DNA of 64,000 nucleotides, from positions 1 to 64,000 of the forward strand of contig JANQOK010000015.1 in assembly GCA_028289645.1 (NCBI GenBank). The letters are read 5' to 3'. This document shows positions 61,311 to 64,000 of the stretch, piece by piece. Numbering within the stretch: the stretch's first letter is position 1; each line of letters opens with the position of its first letter. The translations under genes and the position numbers were made by a program. The notes below the pieces were generated by a model, which had not been told where the DNA came from, made no database searches, and was given only the letters and a program-made list of their open reading frames with translations. The DNA is from Anderseniella sp. Lineage in GTDB: Bacteria > Pseudomonadota > Alphaproteobacteria > Rhizobiales > Aestuariivirgaceae.

Positions 61311-61360
61311 CTGGAGCGCATTGAGGTTAGACTAAAGCATCTGGCCTCATTGTGCTCTAG
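61311..61360. repeat. GAGC-rimmed intergenic hairpin between convergent genes
   Basis: CTGGAGCgcatTGAGG-N18-CCTCAttgtGCTCTAG. Confidence 0.7.
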
Positions 61361-61880
61361 CAAGCGCCAGCACTTCCGAAAGATGCCTGTCCTCGAACCC
61401 AAGCTCCTCGATGTGATCGAGCGTTGAGGCGATATAGTCGATGCAGGGGCCGCCAATGCCGTGTCCCTGCAGCACAAACGGCAGCAGGTCTTCGGCTGAT
61501 CTCTTGCCTGCATATTGCGCATGGTCCTGATCGACCAGGTAGACCAGCGCATTTACCTTGTGAGCTGTTCCGTCCCGGTCGACCAGCATGTCACGCCAGC
61601 GTTCCTTGTAGATCATCGTCACCTGTTCGCGCTCGCGTAAATAAGCGATGGTGTCGTCGCGCCTGCTGTCGGCAACACGGTAGCCAATCCCTCTGCACGA
61701 CCCGCCGCGGTCAAGCCCCAGCACCATGCCGGGCCTGTCCGGCGTGCCGCGATGCACATGTGAATAGATGCACAGCCGCCGGTGAACACCATGCATGACC
61801 GCGCCACGGCGTTCTTCAAACTCAAATCCCGGCCGCCACATCAGCGACCCGTATCCAAACACCCAGAAATCCGTGGTCAT
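61347..61880 (-). CDS. Gamma-glutamylcyclotransferase (ChaC family)
   Basis: FWVFGYGSLMWRPGFEFEERRGAVMHGVHRRLCIYSHVHRGTPDRPGMVLGLDRGGSCRGIGYRV. Confidence 0.93.
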   Translation of the reverse strand: MTTDFWVFGYGSLMWRPGFEFEERRGAVMHGVHRRLCIYSHVHRGTPDRPGMVLGLDRGGSCRGIGYRVADSRRDDTIAYLREREQVTMIYKERWRDMLVDRDGTAHKVNALVYLVDQDHAQYAGKRSAEDLLPFVLQGHGIGGPCIDYIASTLDHIEELGFEDRHLSEVLALARAQ

Positions 61881-62004
61881 CCGCTTACCAAATATTCATC
61901 CGTTCCGCTGCTTAGCAGTTGCGCTGTTTCCGCTCCGGCAGACACCATGATAAATTGCCAGAGAATCACACGTTCAACCATCTAAATCTGCCGGTCCTGG
62001 TGCT

Positions 62005-62817
62005 ATGAACAACCCGCTTGAGATCAAACGCGTGTCGCCCCTGAAGATGATGGCTCCGCTTATCGTCTTTTTGTGCATCGCCCTGGCCTGGAGTGTCTAC
62101 TGGTACATTGCTTTGGGAGCTGCCCAGCAGCGACTGGCGGAATTGGAGTCCGACCACCTCGCGCTGAAATGCAATGAACGCAGCTGGGGTGGTTATCCGT
62201 TCCGTATCCATTTCGACTGTGCCGGCATGTCCACCGAACTCGCCGGCGGCAATCTGCAGGCCGACAAGCTGCGCCTGATCGGCCAGGCATGGAACCCAAA
62301 CCACATCATTGGCGCGCTGTTTGGCCCGGTGAACCTGGACAATGTCAGGATTTCCGGCGATCCGATCCGTTTTTCCTACCGTGTCGAGGACGGCAACCTG
62401 GCGCTTGCTTCCCTGCTGGCTGAAAACCAGACACTCGCCCTCGCCAATAAGAAACAGCTCCAGATCAGCAAGGCGGAATCCCATCTGCGTCCGGCGTCGG
62501 ATACGCAGCGCCTCGACCTGATGGCCACCCTGTCAGGCCTGTCCACCGAGACAGCACAGCTTGAAAACTTTGTGGTCACCGGCACCCTCGCCAGCGAAAT
62601 ACCCACAGAGGGAAGTCTCGATCTCCTGTCGGAGCCTTCCAATTACCTCGATGCCATATGGATCGTGCAATACCTGGGCGACCTGGGTGATGCTGAAATG
62701 AATGCCGCCCGGGCGGTGATCAACCCGCTGCTCAAGGCCAACGACAACAAGCTGCCCATCCAGCTTAAGGGCCGGACCTGGTACTGGGGACCGTTCGCGG
62801 TCGCCGGCTCAGACTAG
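62005..62817 (+). CDS. DUF2125 domain-containing protein
   Basis: N-terminal TM; CNERSWGGYPFRIHFDCAGMSTELAGGNLQADKLRLIGQAWNPNHIIGALFGPV typical of DUF2125. Confidence 0.85.
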   Translation: MNNPLEIKRVSPLKMMAPLIVFLCIALAWSVYWYIALGAAQQRLAELESDHLALKCNERSWGGYPFRIHFDCAGMSTELAGGNLQADKLRLIGQAWNPNHIIGALFGPVNLDNVRISGDPIRFSYRVEDGNLALASLLAENQTLALANKKQLQISKAESHLRPASDTQRLDLMATLSGLSTETAQLENFVVTGTLASEIPTEGSLDLLSEPSNYLDAIWIVQYLGDLGDAEMNAARAVINPLLKANDNKLPIQLKGRTWYWGPFAVAGSD

Positions 62818-62820
62818 AAA

Positions 62821-63774
62821 TTAGTCCCTGCCGTCAGCGGGAGCAGTAGTCTCGCTGTGCTGCGATCCACGGCCGAAATCCGGTTCGTCGGTGTCCTGGC
62901 CCGCTTCGATAATACGCTGGCGAATGCCGCGCGCGCGCGTGAACGTGTCGAACAGCATGTCACCATCGCCCCAACGGATGGCTCGCTGCAGCGCCGACAT
63001 GTCTTCCGAAAACCTGCCCAGCAGTTCCAGCACCGCCTGCTTGTTGTTCAGGTAGACATCGCGCCACATGGTCGGGTCGGAAGCGGCAAGGCGGGTAAAA
63101 TCCCGAAACCCGCCGGCGGAATACTTGATGACCTCCTGCTGCGTCACCTCTTCGAGGTCTGCCGCCGTCGTGACGATGTTGAACGCAATCAGTTGTGGCA
63201 GGTGGGACGTAATGCTCAACACCCGGTCATGATGGTCGGCGTCCATTATATCGACATTGGACCCGCACGCCTTCCAGAACGCCGTCAACCGCGCTGTGAC
63301 ATCCGCATCGGTTCCGCCCAGCGGCGTCAGGATGCACCAGCGGTTTTCAAACAGAGAGGCAAAGCCGGAATCCGGACCGGAATACTCGGTGCCGGCAATC
63401 GGATGCCCGGGCACAAAATGGACATTGCCAGGAATATGCGGTGACACCTCGCGGATGACCGCCGACTTGACTGACCCCACATCGGTTACAATCGCTCCAG
63501 GTTTCAGCGCTTTGCTTATTGCCTCCGCCACCGGCCCGCACGCCCCGACCGGAACGCACAGCACGACAAGGTCCGCATCGCGTACCGCGTCCGCAGCATG
63601 TTCATGCATGGTATCAGCCAGGCCCAGTTCCATGGCCCGCTCACGGGTTGCGGCGGACCGGGCATGGCCTGATATCGACGTGGCCAGTTTTTCCCGCCGC
63701 ATGACGTGCGACAGCGACGAGCCGATCAGGCCCAATCCGATCAGGGCGACTTTCTCAAACGGTGCAAATGCCAT
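62821..63774 (-). CDS. Prephenate/arogenate dehydrogenase (TyrC-like)
   Basis: KVALIGLGLIGSSLSHVMRREKLATSISGHARSAATRERAMELGLAD; HFVPGHPIAGTEYSGPDSGFASLFENRWCILTP; next to an aminotransferase. Confidence 0.94.
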   Translation of the reverse strand: MAFAPFEKVALIGLGLIGSSLSHVMRREKLATSISGHARSAATRERAMELGLADTMHEHAADAVRDADLVVLCVPVGACGPVAEAISKALKPGAIVTDVGSVKSAVIREVSPHIPGNVHFVPGHPIAGTEYSGPDSGFASLFENRWCILTPLGGTDADVTARLTAFWKACGSNVDIMDADHHDRVLSITSHLPQLIAFNIVTTAADLEEVTQQEVIKYSAGGFRDFTRLAASDPTMWRDVYLNNKQAVLELLGRFSEDMSALQRAIRWGDGDMLFDTFTRARGIRQRIIEAGQDTDEPDFGRGSQHSETTAPADGRD

Positions 63775-63779
63775 GCCGG

Positions 63780-64000
63780 TCAGTCCGCCATAAACGATCG
63801 AAGTGTATCGACAAACGCGTTGCACCCGGCCTCATCGCCAATCGACACCCGCAGGGCTCCCGGCAGGCCATAGGCATCCATACGCCGCACAATCACATTG
63901 TTTGAGGCCAGAAAGGCATCCGCCTCCGCAGCCGTTTTGGAGCCGTCCACCGGAAACTGAACCAGCACGAAATTACCGACGCTCGGGATCACCGTCAGGC
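63780..64000 (-). CDS. hisC: Histidinol-phosphate aminotransferase, C-terminal part (partial, runs off right edge)
   Basis: Open minus frame to window edge: LTVIPSVGNFVLVQFPVDGSKTAAEADAFLASNNVIVRRMDAYGLPGALRVSIGDEAGCNAFVDTLRSF; hisC-tyrC adjacency. Confidence 0.8.
   Translation of the reverse strand, partial: LTVIPSVGNFVLVQFPVDGSKTAAEADAFLASNNVIVRRMDAYGLPGALRVSIGDEAGCNAFVDTLRSFMAD

Overview
The window is a compact, GC-rich, mostly housekeeping segment of a bacterial chromosome. Gene content and order (mtaB-dapF divergent from ffh-rpsP-rimM-trmD-rplS, the leuC/leuD/leuB region, tesA next to a YbbA/YbbP-type ABC exporter, ftsE-ftsX-ydcF-plsC, DUF2794, DUF2125, TIGR02302) look alphaproteobacterial, probably Hyphomicrobiales-like. 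I see no CRISPR array, prophage, integrase, transposase, rRNA or tRNA that I can support. Both edges cut genes: ftsY at the left (minus strand, running through a hexanucleotide EP-repeat tract) and an aminotransferase, probably hisC, at the right (minus strand). The most interesting structure is non-coding. First, there are two ~300-bp intergenic repeats with terminal inverted repeats and arrays of small hairpins, flanking one small secreted-protein gene; their stems change between copies while pairing and loops are kept. Second, there are two ~101-bp two-hairpin elements 21 kb apart with compensatory stem changes, one of which encodes the C-terminus of ThpR. Third, there is a looser set of GAGC...GCTC-rimmed hairpins at 3' gene ends. 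Other points of note are an HhH-like extension on ribosomal protein L19, repeat-length-prone acidic tracts in FtsY, a three-site palindromic TetR operator, a Cys-periodic SH3 protein and a possible small RNA upstream of htpG. No previously undescribed multi-gene protein system (defence, secretion or biosynthetic) was convincingly seen.
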